This document shows positions 50,834 through 60,264 of a stretch of 64,000 bases of DNA, piece by piece (position 1 is the first letter of the stretch; each line of letters starts with the position of its first letter). The notes beneath the pieces were generated by a model. It saw only the letters and a program-made list of their open reading frames with translations. It ran no database searches and was not told the origin of the DNA. The position numbers were made by a program, and so were the translations under genes. Origin of the DNA: DTU013 sp964490975 (GTDB lineage: Bacteria > Bacillota > Clostridia > Acetivibrionales > DTU013); assembly GCA_964490975.1 (NCBI GenBank), contig CAZBEQ010000008.1, positions 23,319 to 87,318 of the forward strand, read 5' to 3'.

Positions 50834-52693
50834 GTGTCAGTAATTATTAGGGATGATATACTGCAGAGCGTAGAAAAGCCTGCCAGATATACAGGCGGTG
50901 AACTTAACAGCATAATGAAGGATCCGTCAAAGGTGGATATCAGGTTTGCGTTCTGTTTCCCTGATGTGTACGAGGTAGGAATGTCGCATCTCGGAATGAG
51001 GATACTTTACGGTCTGCTCAACGAGCGGGAGGATACTTACTGTGAAAGGGTATTTGCACCATGGACTGACATGGAGGCAAGGATGCGGGAAAACAGGATC
51101 CCGCTTTTTTCGCTGGAAACCCGCGATGCCGTAGGCAATTTTGATATAGTCGGCTTTACGCTGCAATATGAGATGAGTTATACCAACATACTCAATATGC
51201 TCGATTTGGCGGCTATCCCGATCTTACGGACGGACAGGAAAGAGGGACAGCCCTTTGTATGCGCCGGCGGGCCGTGCGCCTACAATCCCGAGCCTCTTGC
51301 GGATTTTATTGATTTTTTCATGATGGGTGAAGGCGAGGAAATCATAAATGAAGTAATGGATGTATATAAGCAATGGAAGAAAGAAGACGCTCCAAGAGAC
51401 GAATTCCTGAATAGAATAGTTAATATAGAAGGCATATATGTTCCTGGCTTTTACGAGCCTGTTTACAAAAACGACGGCACCCTTGAAGGTGTTCCGCCTG
51501 TGAAACCTGCATATCCTGCGAGGATCATGAAAAGGATCATAAAGGATATGGACAGTATATACTTTCCGGAAAAAGCAATTGTACCGTATTTGAACATAGT
51601 GCATGACAGGATCATGCTGGAATTGTTCCGTGGCTGTACAAGAGGGTGCAGGTTCTGTCAGGCGGGCTATATATACAGACCTGTAAGGGAGAGAACGCCA
51701 AAGAGGCTGATGGAGCTGGCAAAGAAGCTGCAGGATAGTACCGGCTACGAGGAGATATCTCTCACATCGCTCAGTACGAGTGACTACTCAGGCCTACCGG
51801 AGCTGACGGAACAGCTGATCAACGAAATGGAGCCCAAGAAGGTCAATCTGGCTTTGCCGTCGCTTCGAATAGACTCTTTCTCCCTCGACCTGATGGAAAA
51901 GGTGCAGAAGGTGAGGAAAAGCGGCCTGACATTTGCGCCGGAGGCCGGAACTCAGAGGCTCAGGGATATTATTAACAAGGGCGTGACGGAGGAGGATCTG
52001 CTCAATTCCGTGGGAATGGCTTTCAGGGGTGGGTGGAACGGTGTCAAGCTATACTTTATGATAGGCCTGCCGTTTGAAACAATGGAAGATGTCGAAGGAA
52101 TCGCTAAGCTTGGCAGAACTGTCGTGGAAGAATATTTCAAGATACCGAAGGAACAGAGAGGCAAAGGCATGGAAGTCACAATAAGCGCAGCTTCCTTTGT
52201 GCCCAAGCCATTTACACCGTTCCAGTGGGAGGCGCAGGACAGTATAGGCACTCTGAGAGAGAAACAGAGATTTTTAAGGGATAAAATCAGGGACAGACAT
52301 TTGAAATACAGCTGGCATGACCCTGAAGTGAGCCTGCTTGAGGCAGTTTTTGCAAGAGGCGACAGAAGGACGGGCAAGGTGCTGGCCAGGGCATGGGAAT
52401 TGGGCTGTAAATTTGACAGCTGGGGTGAGCATTTCAAGTTTGATGCATGGTTGAAGGCCTTTGATGATTGCGGGATAGACCCGGCATTTTACGCTAACAG
52501 GAAGAGAAGCGATGACGAAGTGTTCCCGTGGGATCATATAGATGTGGGAGTTTCAAAGAAACACCTGCTTCGTGAGAAACAGCGAGCTGAAAAGGGAGAA
52601 GTGACACCAAACTGCATGATTTCCTGTGCAGGCTGCGGCGCTGCAGTATTTGGTCAGGGTATATGCGTGGATGGGAGGGATGGAGATGAATAG
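50834..52693 (+). CDS. B12-binding-like radical SAM protein (TIGR03960 family)
   Basis: 620 residues from GTG 50834, five bases after GGAGG; the ORF upstream of it has no site. N-terminal B12-binding-like domain (ARYTGGELNSIMKD, FCFPDVYEVGMSHLGMRIL), radical SAM core with CTRGCRFCQAGYIYRP (CxxxCxxC), and a C-terminal extension ending CMISCAGCGAAVFGQGIC, whose Cys residues may bind another cluster or zinc. The family is always next to the DUF2344 gene and rng/rplU in Clostridia. The reaction is unknown, with a role in RNA or ribosome modification suspected. Confidence 0.92.
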   Translation: MSVIIRDDILQSVEKPARYTGGELNSIMKDPSKVDIRFAFCFPDVYEVGMSHLGMRILYGLLNEREDTYCERVFAPWTDMEARMRENRIPLFSLETRDAVGNFDIVGFTLQYEMSYTNILNMLDLAAIPILRTDRKEGQPFVCAGGPCAYNPEPLADFIDFFMMGEGEEIINEVMDVYKQWKKEDAPRDEFLNRIVNIEGIYVPGFYEPVYKNDGTLEGVPPVKPAYPARIMKRIIKDMDSIYFPEKAIVPYLNIVHDRIMLELFRGCTRGCRFCQAGYIYRPVRERTPKRLMELAKKLQDSTGYEEISLTSLSTSDYSGLPELTEQLINEMEPKKVNLALPSLRIDSFSLDLMEKVQKVRKSGLTFAPEAGTQRLRDIINKGVTEEDLLNSVGMAFRGGWNGVKLYFMIGLPFETMEDVEGIAKLGRTVVEEYFKIPKEQRGKGMEVTISAASFVPKPFTPFQWEAQDSIGTLREKQRFLRDKIRDRHLKYSWHDPEVSLLEAVFARGDRRTGKVLARAWELGCKFDSWGEHFKFDAWLKAFDDCGIDPAFYANRKRSDDEVFPWDHIDVGVSKKHLLREKQRAEKGEVTPNCMISCAGCGAAVFGQGICVDGRDGDE

Positions 52694-53429
52694 TATACGT
52701 GTCAGGTTTTCAAGAGGAGAGACTGTGAAATTCATATCCCATCTTGACCTTATGAAGGTGTTTGAACGGGCAATCAGGCGTTCGGGCCTTCCCATTGCTT
52801 ATTCAAAGGGGTTCAATCCACATCCTCATATGGTATTCGGACTGCCGCTTTCGGTAGGAATGACAAGTGATTGTGAGTATGCCGATTTTGAACTGGTAAG
52901 TGTGGTTGAACCTCAAGAGTTTGTACATAAGCTTAATTCTTCGCTGCCGGAGGGTATCAGAGTTTCGACTGCGGTTGAGAACAATTCCAAAAAGAACATA
53001 ATGGCTTTGATAAGTGGTGCGGACTACTTGCTGCACATATTTACCGATGAACAGCTGCCTTGTGAAAAAGCTGCGGAAGGCCTTAAGGATATGCTGAAAC
53101 GTGATAGTATCAAGGTTGACAAGGAATCCATAAACAAGGATGGGAAAAAGGTCATTAAAGAAATTGAGATCAGGCCATTGATTCTTGATGCGTCTGTAGA
53201 GGCGCTTGAAACTCCGCCTCCCGGATATGAGGGCTTTTGTCATGCATATGTCCTTAAGGCAAGACTGAAGGCCGGCAGTGAAGCAAATCTCAGACCCGAT
53301 CTGTTCATTAAGGCTTTGACCCGGCAGTGGGGAATTCAAGCTGCTGCTGTGAGGATGCATCGCAGCGCATTATATGCAGGAACTGCCGGCAGGATGACAG
53401 ATCCTTTGGATAAGGCTTATCTTGCCTGA
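52686..53429 (+). CDS. Radical SAM-associated DUF2344 protein (TIGR03936)
   Basis: 248 residues from ATG 52686, overlapping the radical SAM gene by 8 bp with GGGAGGG as its site. DUF2344 features: RVRFSRGETVKFISHLDLMK, AIRRSGLPIAYSKGFNPHPH, FGLPLSVGMTSDCEYADFEL. It is the constant partner of the preceding radical SAM protein and may bind its substrate. Cytoplasmic. Function not known. Confidence 0.93.
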   Translation: MNSIRVRFSRGETVKFISHLDLMKVFERAIRRSGLPIAYSKGFNPHPHMVFGLPLSVGMTSDCEYADFELVSVVEPQEFVHKLNSSLPEGIRVSTAVENNSKKNIMALISGADYLLHIFTDEQLPCEKAAEGLKDMLKRDSIKVDKESINKDGKKVIKEIEIRPLILDASVEALETPPPGYEGFCHAYVLKARLKAGSEANLRPDLFIKALTRQWGIQAAAVRMHRSALYAGTAGRMTDPLDKAYLA

Positions 53430-53451
53430 TTATATGATATGAGGTGTTGTA

Positions 53452-54732
53452 TTGAGTAAACAGTTGATTGCAGACATCAGTAATGGTGTAAGCAGAGTTG
53501 CTCTGCTGGAGGATGACGATCTGGCGGAGGTATATATTGAAAAACCGGGATCAGAGAGAATGGTCGGTAATATTTACAGAGGAAAGGTCAGCAGTGTTCT
53601 TCCGGGAATGCAGGCGGCATTTGTAGATATTGGATATGAAAAAAATGCATTTCTTTATTCAGGTGACATAATTGCAAAAAAGGAATACAGCGAGGATGAT
53701 GAAGACTCTGCCCAGGAGACCAGGGATTATAATATCGGCGAGCTGATCAAAGCCGGACAGGAACTGACCGTACAGGTCATAAAGGAGCCGATCGGTTCGA
53801 AGGGGCCCAGGGTGACAACGAACGTCACATTGCCGGGCAGACACTTGGTATTGCTGCCTGATGCTGATTATACCGGCGTGTCCAGAAGAATAGAAAATGA
53901 AGGCGAGAGGGCAAAGCTCAAAAGGTTTGCGGATAATTTGAAACCAAAGGGCATGGGGCTTATCGTACGGACGGCATCAGAAGGCATGGAGGAGCAGGAT
54001 TTTGTAGACGATCTGGGCTTTCTGCTAAAGCTTTGGGACAGTATCCTGGAGAAGGAGAAAAGCGGGTCGGTGCCCAGGTGCATGCACAGGGACCTAAACC
54101 TTGTATATAGGATAGTGCGCGACCTTTTTACCAGGGATATAGATAAATTTATAATAAATGACCGGGGCCAGTATGAAAAGGTTCTGGAACTGATGGATAT
54201 CGTGTCTCCGACTCTAAAAAACAGAGTCGAGTACTTCGGAAAGGATTACGGCCTTTTTGAATTCTATTCGCTTGAAGCAAAGCTTACGCGGGCATTGTCA
54301 AGAAAGGTTTGGCTCAAATGCGGGGGCTATCTTGTGATCGACAAGACTGAAGCTCTTACAGTTATAGACGTTAATACGGGAAAGTACGTAGGCGGCAGCA
54401 ATCTTGAGGATACAGTATTGAAAACTAATATGGAAGCAGCTGTTGAGATAGCTAAGCAGCTGAGACTTCGCGATATTGGCGGGATCATCATAATTGATTT
54501 TATAGACATGCATGAGCACGAACATCAGCAGATGGTGATGGACTCACTCAAGCAGGCCTTGAAAAAGGACAGGACGAAATCGACAGTGGTTGGCATGACG
54601 GGACTTGGTCTGATTGAGATGACAAGGAAAAAGGTGAGGCAGGAATTGTCAACTGTTATGCATGTCGATTGTCCGTGCTGCGATGGGACGGGTAAAGTAC
54701 CTGTAAATGATGAGAAGGCAAGGAGTAAGTAG
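53452..54732 (+). CDS. rng: Ribonuclease G/E family protein
   Basis: 426 residues, TTG start after GAGGTG. Endoribonuclease of the RNase E/G type. S1-like domain at the start (GNIYRGKVSSVLPGMQAAFVD, with an insertion), then the 5'-sensor and DNase I-like catalytic part with GLIVRTASEG, a DVNTGKYVG metal-binding Asp, and IIIIDFIDM with the second Asp. The zinc-link CPCCDGTG is near the end. It lacks the long scaffold of RNase E, so it is RNase G-like. It is in a run with two radical SAM partners and rplU. Confidence 0.93.
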   Translation: MSKQLIADISNGVSRVALLEDDDLAEVYIEKPGSERMVGNIYRGKVSSVLPGMQAAFVDIGYEKNAFLYSGDIIAKKEYSEDDEDSAQETRDYNIGELIKAGQELTVQVIKEPIGSKGPRVTTNVTLPGRHLVLLPDADYTGVSRRIENEGERAKLKRFADNLKPKGMGLIVRTASEGMEEQDFVDDLGFLLKLWDSILEKEKSGSVPRCMHRDLNLVYRIVRDLFTRDIDKFIINDRGQYEKVLELMDIVSPTLKNRVEYFGKDYGLFEFYSLEAKLTRALSRKVWLKCGGYLVIDKTEALTVIDVNTGKYVGGSNLEDTVLKTNMEAAVEIAKQLRLRDIGGIIIIDFIDMHEHEHQQMVMDSLKQALKKDRTKSTVVGMTGLGLIEMTRKKVRQELSTVMHVDCPCCDGTGKVPVNDEKARSK

Positions 54733-54788
54733 TAGAATGTATAGTGGTTATGCAGTAAAAATAACGAGGCGAAGTGTTAAAATTGGCG

Positions 54789-54818
54789 TTGACATTTAGT
54801 TGCACCATGTGTTAAAAT
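54789..54818 (+). promoter_or_regulatory. Promoter of rplU-prp-rpmA operon
   Basis: Perfect TTGACA (54789-54794), an 18-bp spacer and TAAAAT (54813-54818), followed about 95 bp later by the rplU start. Confidence 0.85.
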
Positions 54819-54820
54819 AT

Positions 54821-54914
54821 TTCGGTAACCGCTCGGCCAAGGCATTAAAATGCTGATTCGACAGAAATAGCTGCCTATAGGGTCCGGCGAGTCTGTTAGC
54901 AGGAGGTATATATC
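54821..54914 (+). ncRNA. Ribosomal protein L21 leader (autoregulatory 5' UTR)
   Basis: The 5' UTR between the promoter and rplU contains GGTAACCGCTCGGCC, a hairpin GGCATTAAAATGCT and a distal GGGTCCGGCGAG, before AGGAGG. The location and these elements match the L21 leader of Firmicutes, where ribosomal protein binding controls expression of rplU, prp and rpmA. The fold was not computed. Confidence 0.55.
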
Positions 54915-55226
54915 ATGTACGCAGTAATTGAGACAGGTGGCAAGCAGTACAAAGTGCAGGAAGGCGATGTTGTATTCGTTGAGAAGCTCGATGCGCAAGA
55001 CGGAGCAGTCATCAATTTCGACAAGGTCCTGGCTGTATCGAATGAGGGCAACGTTACTTTCGGAAAGCCGTTGGTAGCCAATGCAAGTGTATCTGCAAAG
55101 GTAATCGGGCAGGGCAAGGAAAAGAAGGTAATCGTTTTCAAGTATAAGGCGAAGAAGGGCTACAGGAACAAGACCGGACACAGACAGCCTTTCACAAAGG
55201 TACAGATCGAAAAGATCAGTGTTTGA
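54915..55226 (+). CDS. rplU: 50S ribosomal protein L21
   Basis: 103 residues, AGGAGG eight bases before ATG. MYAVIETGGKQYKVQEGDVV and the terminal KKGYRNKTGHRQPFTKVQI are the L21 signature. Structural protein that binds 23S rRNA and contacts L20. First gene of the operon rplU-prp-rpmA; its stop is three bases before the prp start. Confidence 0.98.
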   Translation: MYAVIETGGKQYKVQEGDVVFVEKLDAQDGAVINFDKVLAVSNEGNVTFGKPLVANASVSAKVIGQGKEKKVIVFKYKAKKGYRNKTGHRQPFTKVQIEKISV

Positions 55227-55228
55227 TA

Positions 55229-55561
55229 ATGATTAGGATAGTTATATCGAGGAATTCTGCAGGTTCTATCGCCAGTATCAGGATCAATGGACATTCAGGC
55301 TATGCAGAGGAAGGATCAGACATTATCTGCTCGGCGGTGTCGGTCACAGCATATACGGCAGGCGGCGCACTTGAAGATCTTGCGGGACTGAAGAATTGTT
55401 ACAGTGAAGGCAATGGTCATATGACAATACGTCTTCCTGTGGATATGGACGATCAGCAGACAAAAACTGCGGCAATCATAATGGAAACGACGGCGATAGG
55501 CTTCAAACAGATAGGACTTTCATATGGTAAGTATGTTTCGGTAATGGATGAGGAGGTGTAA
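55229..55561 (+). CDS. prp: Ribosomal-processing cysteine protease Prp
   Basis: 110 residues from ATG 55229. Prp removes the N-terminal extension of L27 in Firmicutes, needed for a functional ribosome. The catalytic His and Cys lie in INGHSGYAEEGSDIICSAVS. Rest of the protein: AYTAGGALEDLAGL, TAAIIMETTAIGFKQI. The L27 gene that follows encodes the cleavage motif NLQLFA, which supports the assignment. It overlaps neither partner but is tightly spaced. Confidence 0.95.
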   Translation: MIRIVISRNSAGSIASIRINGHSGYAEEGSDIICSAVSVTAYTAGGALEDLAGLKNCYSEGNGHMTIRLPVDMDDQQTKTAAIIMETTAIGFKQIGLSYGKYVSVMDEEV

Positions 55562-55565
55562 TCCG

Positions 55566-55844
55566 ATGATTAAAATCAATCTTCAGTTGTTTGCTCATAA
55601 AAAAGGAGTCGGCAGCTCAAGGAACGGCCGTGACAGTGCGGCACAGAGGCTCGGTGTCAAGAGGGCTGACGGACAGTATGTACTGGCAGGCAACATCCTG
55701 GTCAGACAGAGGGGTACTAAGATCCACCCCGGAGAAAATGTTGGAATAGGCAAGGATGACACCCTTTTTGCTATGGCAGAAGGCAAGGTCAGATTTGAGA
55801 GAATGGGCAAGGACAAAAAGCAGGTAAGTATAGTAACAATGTAA
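55566..55844 (+). CDS. rpmA: 50S ribosomal protein L27
   Basis: 92 residues from ATG 55566 (AGGAGGTG upstream). It starts MIKINLQLFAHKKGVGSSRN, so it has the N-terminal extension that Prp removes after LQLFA, exposing the mature HKKG end near the peptidyl transferase centre. Also AQRLGVKRADGQYV and VRQRGTKIHPGENVGIG. Last gene of the operon. Confidence 0.98.
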   Translation: MIKINLQLFAHKKGVGSSRNGRDSAAQRLGVKRADGQYVLAGNILVRQRGTKIHPGENVGIGKDDTLFAMAEGKVRFERMGKDKKQVSIVTM

Positions 55845-55857
55845 TAAGCAAAAAATA

Positions 55858-55887
55858 AGTCCCGGCACATAAAGGCCGGGACTTTTT
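55858..55887 (+). terminator. Terminator after rpmA
   Basis: AGTCCCGGC (55858-55866) pairs perfectly with GCCGGGACT (55875-55883), followed by a T-run. The obgE ribosome site lies only 10 bp on, so some read-through may be intended. Confidence 0.88.
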
Positions 55888-55908
55888 GCATATGGAGGTA
55901 TTTCAGGC

Positions 55909-57183
55909 ATGTTCATCGATCGCGCCAGTATACATATAAAAGCAGGTGACGGAGGCAACGGTATCGTTTCATTCCACAGGGAAAAGTATGTTGCGGCAGG
56001 AGGACCTGACGGTGGTGACGGAGGAAAAGGCGGCGACATCCTCTTTGTTGTTGATGAGAGTCTCAGAACGCTCATCGATTTCAGGTATAAAAGAAAATAT
56101 CACGCTGAGCCCGGCGACGATGGCGGCGCAGCCAGACGTACAGGTAAAAGCGGCAAAGATACGGTTATCAAGGTGCCCCCGGGAACTATAGTCAAAGACA
56201 CTCAGACGGGACGAGTCCTTGCAGATATGGTGGAACCGGGTCAGGAAACTCTTGTAGCCAAGGGTGGTAAGGGAGGCGCGGGCAACCAGCACTTTGCCAC
56301 ATCGACAAGGCAGGTGCCCAGCTTTGCCAAGCCCGGAGATCAAGGTGAGGAATTCGATGTGGAGCTTGAACTCAAGCTCATAGCTGATGTTGGCCTCGTT
56401 GGCTTCCCGAATGCGGGTAAATCCACTATCCTTTCCATGGTTTCCGCAGCAAAACCTAAAATCGCAGATTATCCGTTCACGACTCTTGAGCCCAATCTTG
56501 GGGTGGTTAGTGTCGGAGAGGGTACAAGCTTTTTGATGGCGGACATACCTGGGTTGATAGAAGGAGCTCATGAGGGTGTAGGGCTGGGTTTTGACTTCCT
56601 CAGGCATGTGGAACGAAACAGGCTGCTTTTGCATGTGGTAGATGTGGCTGGCGTTGACGGACGTGATCCATTAAGTGATTTTGAAAAAATCAATGAAGAG
56701 CTCCGGCAATATAATCCTAAGCTTGCAGCGAGGCCTCAAATCATAGCAGCTAATAAGACAGACCTGCCGGAGGGCAAGGAGAACCTGCCCGGCTTTGTTG
56801 AAGCCATCGAGGCGAAGGGCTACAAGGTATTCCCGATATCGGCGGCATCCAACAGCGGAGTTAGGGAATTGATGCAGTATATAGCAGCTCAGCTCAGAGA
56901 GCTGCCGGAAACAATGCCGATCATGGACGAGGTAAAGGATGTTGTTTACAAGGCTGAGGAAGAGCAGCCGTTCACGGTGCGCAAAGAAGGAAATGTCTTT
57001 ATCGTTGAGGGAAGCTGGGTCAGAAAGCTGGTCGGATCGACCAACTTCGGCATTTATGAGTCGCTCCAGTATTTCCAGCGCTCACTGAGGACAAAGGGTG
57101 TTATCGACGCTCTTGAGCAAATAGGGATCAATGAGGGAGATACGGTAAAGATCTACGATATAGAGTTTGAATATATGAGATAG
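55909..57183 (+). CDS. obgE: GTPase ObgE/CgtA
   Basis: 424 residues, TGGAGG upstream. Essential GTPase in 50S ribosome maturation and stress control. Glycine-rich Obg domain (residues 1-158, AGDGGNGIVSFHREKYV, GGPDGGDGGKGGDI), G domain with GFPNAGKST (G1), DIPGLIEGA (G3), ANKTDLP (G4), ISAASNSG (G5), and a C-terminal OCT domain (KDVVYKAEEEQPFTVRKEG). All parts complete. Followed by yhbY after 14 bp. Confidence 0.98.
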   Translation: MFIDRASIHIKAGDGGNGIVSFHREKYVAAGGPDGGDGGKGGDILFVVDESLRTLIDFRYKRKYHAEPGDDGGAARRTGKSGKDTVIKVPPGTIVKDTQTGRVLADMVEPGQETLVAKGGKGGAGNQHFATSTRQVPSFAKPGDQGEEFDVELELKLIADVGLVGFPNAGKSTILSMVSAAKPKIADYPFTTLEPNLGVVSVGEGTSFLMADIPGLIEGAHEGVGLGFDFLRHVERNRLLLHVVDVAGVDGRDPLSDFEKINEELRQYNPKLAARPQIIAANKTDLPEGKENLPGFVEAIEAKGYKVFPISAASNSGVRELMQYIAAQLRELPETMPIMDEVKDVVYKAEEEQPFTVRKEGNVFIVEGSWVRKLVGSTNFGIYESLQYFQRSLRTKGVIDALEQIGINEGDTVKIYDIEFEYMR

Positions 57184-57197
57184 TTAGGAGATAAGGT

Positions 57198-57503
57198 ATG
57201 CTCACAAGCAAGCAAAGAAGTTATTTAAGAAGTCTGGCAAATACTATGGAACCTATATTCCAGGTAGGTAAGGGCGGGATTGGTGAGAATCTGATCAAAC
57301 AGTTCAACGATGCTCTGCAAGCAAGAGAGCTTGTAAAGGCAACAGTGCTGAGAAATTCGGAGGCCGGGGCGCGTGAATTGGGGGATGAGATCGCCGAAAT
57401 AGTCGGAGCTGATGTTGTCCAGGTCATCGGAAACAGGTTCGTACTCTACAAGGAATCAGAAAAGCACAAGGAGATCACCTCTGCTTTGTCAATGATCCGA
57501 TAA
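57198..57503 (+). CDS. yhbY: YhbY-type RNA-binding protein (CRM domain)
   Basis: 101 residues, TAGGAG upstream. Single CRM domain, LTSKQRSYLRSLANTMEPIF, QVGKGGIGENL, with the GxxG loop between strand and helix, ELVKATVLRNSE, and GADVVQVIGNRFVLYKES. Family members bind pre-50S ribosomal particles. Its 3' end overlaps the convergent DUF4364 gene by 29 bp. Confidence 0.95.
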   Translation: MLTSKQRSYLRSLANTMEPIFQVGKGGIGENLIKQFNDALQARELVKATVLRNSEAGARELGDEIAEIVGADVVQVIGNRFVLYKESEKHKEITSALSMIR

Positions 57504-58050
57504 TTTCAGAATAGATGTCGGAAGAATGCTTTTTCCAGTTTTCACATACCGACAATGCATCTTTCTTTGTACCGACTGCAGCTTTTAATTCAATGAGGGG
57601 GAAGCCTTTCTCCCTCATTTTGCATATCACGGTAAATTTATTTTCACTCTCCGGAATATAGTCGGCTGTAATAAGCGAATCTTCAACTATTTCCTTGCGG
57701 GCATCCGGCACGGTCTTGTCAAGCTGTTTTTTTATACCTGGCGCAATTAGCTCAATAAAGTACTGCAGCGTTTTATTGCCCGATTCTGTAAGGACATAGC
57801 TCCCCGATGCTTCACCGGAGTATTCATCAGCCGAGGCTTTTGATGCGCCTTTATCAGCAGCATGACGTATGAGCTTACTGTCGCACAGCTCATTAAAGCA
57901 CTGCTGGAACATGAAGTAGTTCATCAGGCGCGTTTCAAGCACTAGCTTTGTTATTGTGCCATTGCTGACGGGTATGTTCAGCCTGTGCAAAATGTACATT
58001 ATAATAAGCTTGTTTTGAACTATTTCCTTACTGCTGCCGAGTGGATTCAT
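57475..58050 (-). CDS. DUF4364 family protein
   Basis: 191 residues from ATG 58050 (AGGAGG upstream; the earlier start at 58083 is before that site). Begins MNPLGSSKEIVQNKLIIMYI, LHRLNIPVSNGTITKLVLE, NYFMFQQCFNELCDSKLI. That is a winged-helix-like N-terminal half, followed by a Lys/Glu-rich C-terminal half with FTVICKMREKGFPLIELKAA. DUF4364 is a clostridial family of presumed DNA-binding proteins. Monocistronic, convergent with yhbY. Confidence 0.88.
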   Translation of the reverse strand: MNPLGSSKEIVQNKLIIMYILHRLNIPVSNGTITKLVLETRLMNYFMFQQCFNELCDSKLIRHAADKGASKASADEYSGEASGSYVLTESGNKTLQYFIELIAPGIKKQLDKTVPDARKEIVEDSLITADYIPESENKFTVICKMREKGFPLIELKAAVGTKKDALSVCENWKKHSSDIYSEIIGSLTKQR

Positions 58051-58240
58051 CCGAACCTCCTGGTGTATTATCAAAGGTAGCATAATGTATAAATTATAGC
58101 ATATTGTTTATGTATCTACTATTCATATTTCCTGTAAATACCGACGTATATCATAAGTAAAGAAAATGGCAACCTAATATATGGTTAAAACGCTGTAACT
58201 GTGGTATTATTATGATGCTTAAACACAAAGGAGAAACCTG

Positions 58241-58939
58241 ATGCACAAGCAAGAAGAGCTTTTGCAGTTACTAACAGGACTTGGCGCGTCGTTTATAGGA
58301 TTTTCAGATGTGAGCGGCAAGACGGCTTGCAGCTTCAAAAGCCTGCATTACGCGGCTACTATCGGTTTGCGTTTATCCGATTCAATAATAGATGAGATAA
58401 CTGACAAACCGACCTTCACTTATTTTCACCATTACAGGACAGTAAATGCCATGCTTGACCAGATAGCCCTCAGGGGTACCATGTTCATACAGCAGTGTGG
58501 CTTTGATGCAGTTGCAGTGCCTGCCTCACAGACTGTAAATGATATGGGTGATCCGTACATGGGAGTATTTCCACACAAAACAGCTGCTGTCCTATCCGGT
58601 TTGGGCTGCATCGGCAGAAACGGTCTCTTCCTCCACAGAGAGTATGGTCCGAGGGTGAGACTTGCTACTATACTGACCGATATGCCTCTCGTATCATGTG
58701 AAAGCAGGATCGAAAATATGTCCCTGTGTTCCGGATGTGATCTGTGTGTAAGGGCATGTCCGGCTATGGCTTTAACCGGCAGGGACTGGAGTGAAGGAAT
58801 GGACAGGGATGAAATCGTCGATGCAAAGGCCTGCAGCGACTACATGAACAGCAAATTCAAGCATATCGGACGCGGTTCGGTGTGCGGCATCTGTATCAGA
58901 GTTTGTCCGGTACGGATAAAAGGAAAACATAACCAGTAA
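58241..58939 (+). CDS. Epoxyqueuosine reductase-like 2[4Fe-4S] protein
   Basis: 232 residues, AAGGAG upstream. The region HKTAAVLSGLGCIGRNGLFL and LCSGCDLCVRACPAMAL, plus a second motif VCGICIRVCPVRI, match the double-cluster domain shared with QueG and corrinoid reductive dehalogenases. It is shorter than QueG (about 310-380) and lacks HEAT repeats, so it is not the canonical queuosine enzyme. Role unknown, perhaps corrinoid activation or another reduction. It lies 45 bp ahead of glgC. Confidence 0.8.
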   Translation: MHKQEELLQLLTGLGASFIGFSDVSGKTACSFKSLHYAATIGLRLSDSIIDEITDKPTFTYFHHYRTVNAMLDQIALRGTMFIQQCGFDAVAVPASQTVNDMGDPYMGVFPHKTAAVLSGLGCIGRNGLFLHREYGPRVRLATILTDMPLVSCESRIENMSLCSGCDLCVRACPAMALTGRDWSEGMDRDEIVDAKACSDYMNSKFKHIGRGSVCGICIRVCPVRIKGKHNQ

Positions 58940-58983
58940 ACTAACTTGTATAAATCTGTAGAAAAACACAGGGGGGATTTACG

Positions 58984-60264
58984 ATGGTAAAAAAAGAAAT
59001 CATCGCTATGCTGCTTGCCGGTGGACAGGGAAGCAGACTCGGGATCCTGACAAAGAAAGCAGCAAAGCCTGCGGTACTTTTCGGCGGAAAGTACAGAATC
59101 ATTGATTTCTCACTAAGTAATTGTATTAATTCCGGTATAGACACAGTGGGAATCATGACTCAATACCAGCCACTCAAACTAAACAACCATATCGGTATCG
59201 GAAAGCCTTGGGATATGGACAGGATGAATGGAGGCGTCACTATATTATCGCCTTTCATGAAGGGAAGCAGCGGTGAGTGGTACAAGGGTACTGCAAACGC
59301 AGTCAGCCAGAACCTGGATTATGTTGATAAGATCGCGCCTAAATATGTCATCATCCTATCAGGCGACCACATATACAAAATGGACTACTCTGAAATGCTG
59401 AAATTCCATGTTAAGAATAATGCAGAGGCAACGATCTCTGTAATAGATGTTCCCTATGAGGAAGCATCAAGATATGGCATAATGAGCAGCGATGAGAATG
59501 GACGGATTTACGAATTTGAGGAAAAGCCCAAAAATCCTAAAAGCACTTTGGCATCAATGGGTGTTTATATATTTACCTGGGATGTACTGAGAGAATATTT
59601 GATACGTGATGAGCAGGAGAACAAATCTGAACATGACTTCGGCAAAGACGTTATTCCGGCAATGCTTGCAGAAGAAAGACGTCTATATGCCTATAGATTT
59701 AAAGGCTACTGGAAGGACGTTGGAACGATACAGGCTTTTTGGGAGTCAAACATGGATCTGGTCAAGAGAGTACCCGAATTCAATCTTTATGACCCGGAAT
59801 GGAAGACGTATACCCCAAATCCGGTCAAGCCTCCGCACTATGTTGCACCGTCCGGCAGCATAAAGACATCTGTTATAGCTGAAGGGTGTATGATTTACGG
59901 CAAGGTCAGAAATTCAGTGCTATTTCCTGGCGTTGTTGTTGGTAAGGACACATTGATAGAGAATTCGATAGTAATGTCCAATGCCGAGGTAGGAGAAGGC
60001 TGTGTCCTTGATCACTGCATCATTGGTGAGGGCTCACTTGTCGGCAACCGGATCAGGATTGGCTTCGGTGAAGATATACCAAATGAGGACAAACCAAGCA
60101 TATACAACTCAGGGATCACTGTTGTGGGAGAAAGAGCCGAGATTCCTGACGGCACAGTCATGGGAAAAAATGTAATGATCGATATGAATGCCCAGCAGGA
60201 GGATTTCTGCTGTAATACAATACCATCAGGGTCCAGTATATATAAGGGCGGTGAGTGTGAATGA
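58984..60264 (+). CDS. glgC: Glucose-1-phosphate adenylyltransferase GlgC
   Basis: 426 residues, GGGGGG upstream of ATG. Makes ADP-glucose from ATP and glucose-1-phosphate, the committed step of glycogen synthesis. Nucleotidyltransferase loop MLLAGGQGSRLGILTKKAAK, FGGKYRIIDFSLSNCINSGI, GTANAVSQNLDYV, LSGDHIYKMDYSEML, and a C-terminal left-handed beta-helix with hexapeptides (CMIYGKVRNSVLFPGVVVG). It overlaps glgD by 4 bp (ATGA). Confidence 0.96.
   Translation: MVKKEIIAMLLAGGQGSRLGILTKKAAKPAVLFGGKYRIIDFSLSNCINSGIDTVGIMTQYQPLKLNNHIGIGKPWDMDRMNGGVTILSPFMKGSSGEWYKGTANAVSQNLDYVDKIAPKYVIILSGDHIYKMDYSEMLKFHVKNNAEATISVIDVPYEEASRYGIMSSDENGRIYEFEEKPKNPKSTLASMGVYIFTWDVLREYLIRDEQENKSEHDFGKDVIPAMLAEERRLYAYRFKGYWKDVGTIQAFWESNMDLVKRVPEFNLYDPEWKTYTPNPVKPPHYVAPSGSIKTSVIAEGCMIYGKVRNSVLFPGVVVGKDTLIENSIVMSNAEVGEGCVLDHCIIGEGSLVGNRIRIGFGEDIPNEDKPSIYNSGITVVGERAEIPDGTVMGKNVMIDMNAQQEDFCCNTIPSGSSIYKGGECE

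Noticed and set aside
58241..58939. Canonical epoxyqueuosine reductase QueG
   Set aside because: Too short and lacking the C-terminal HEAT-like part; only the cluster-binding domain and flanking segment match.
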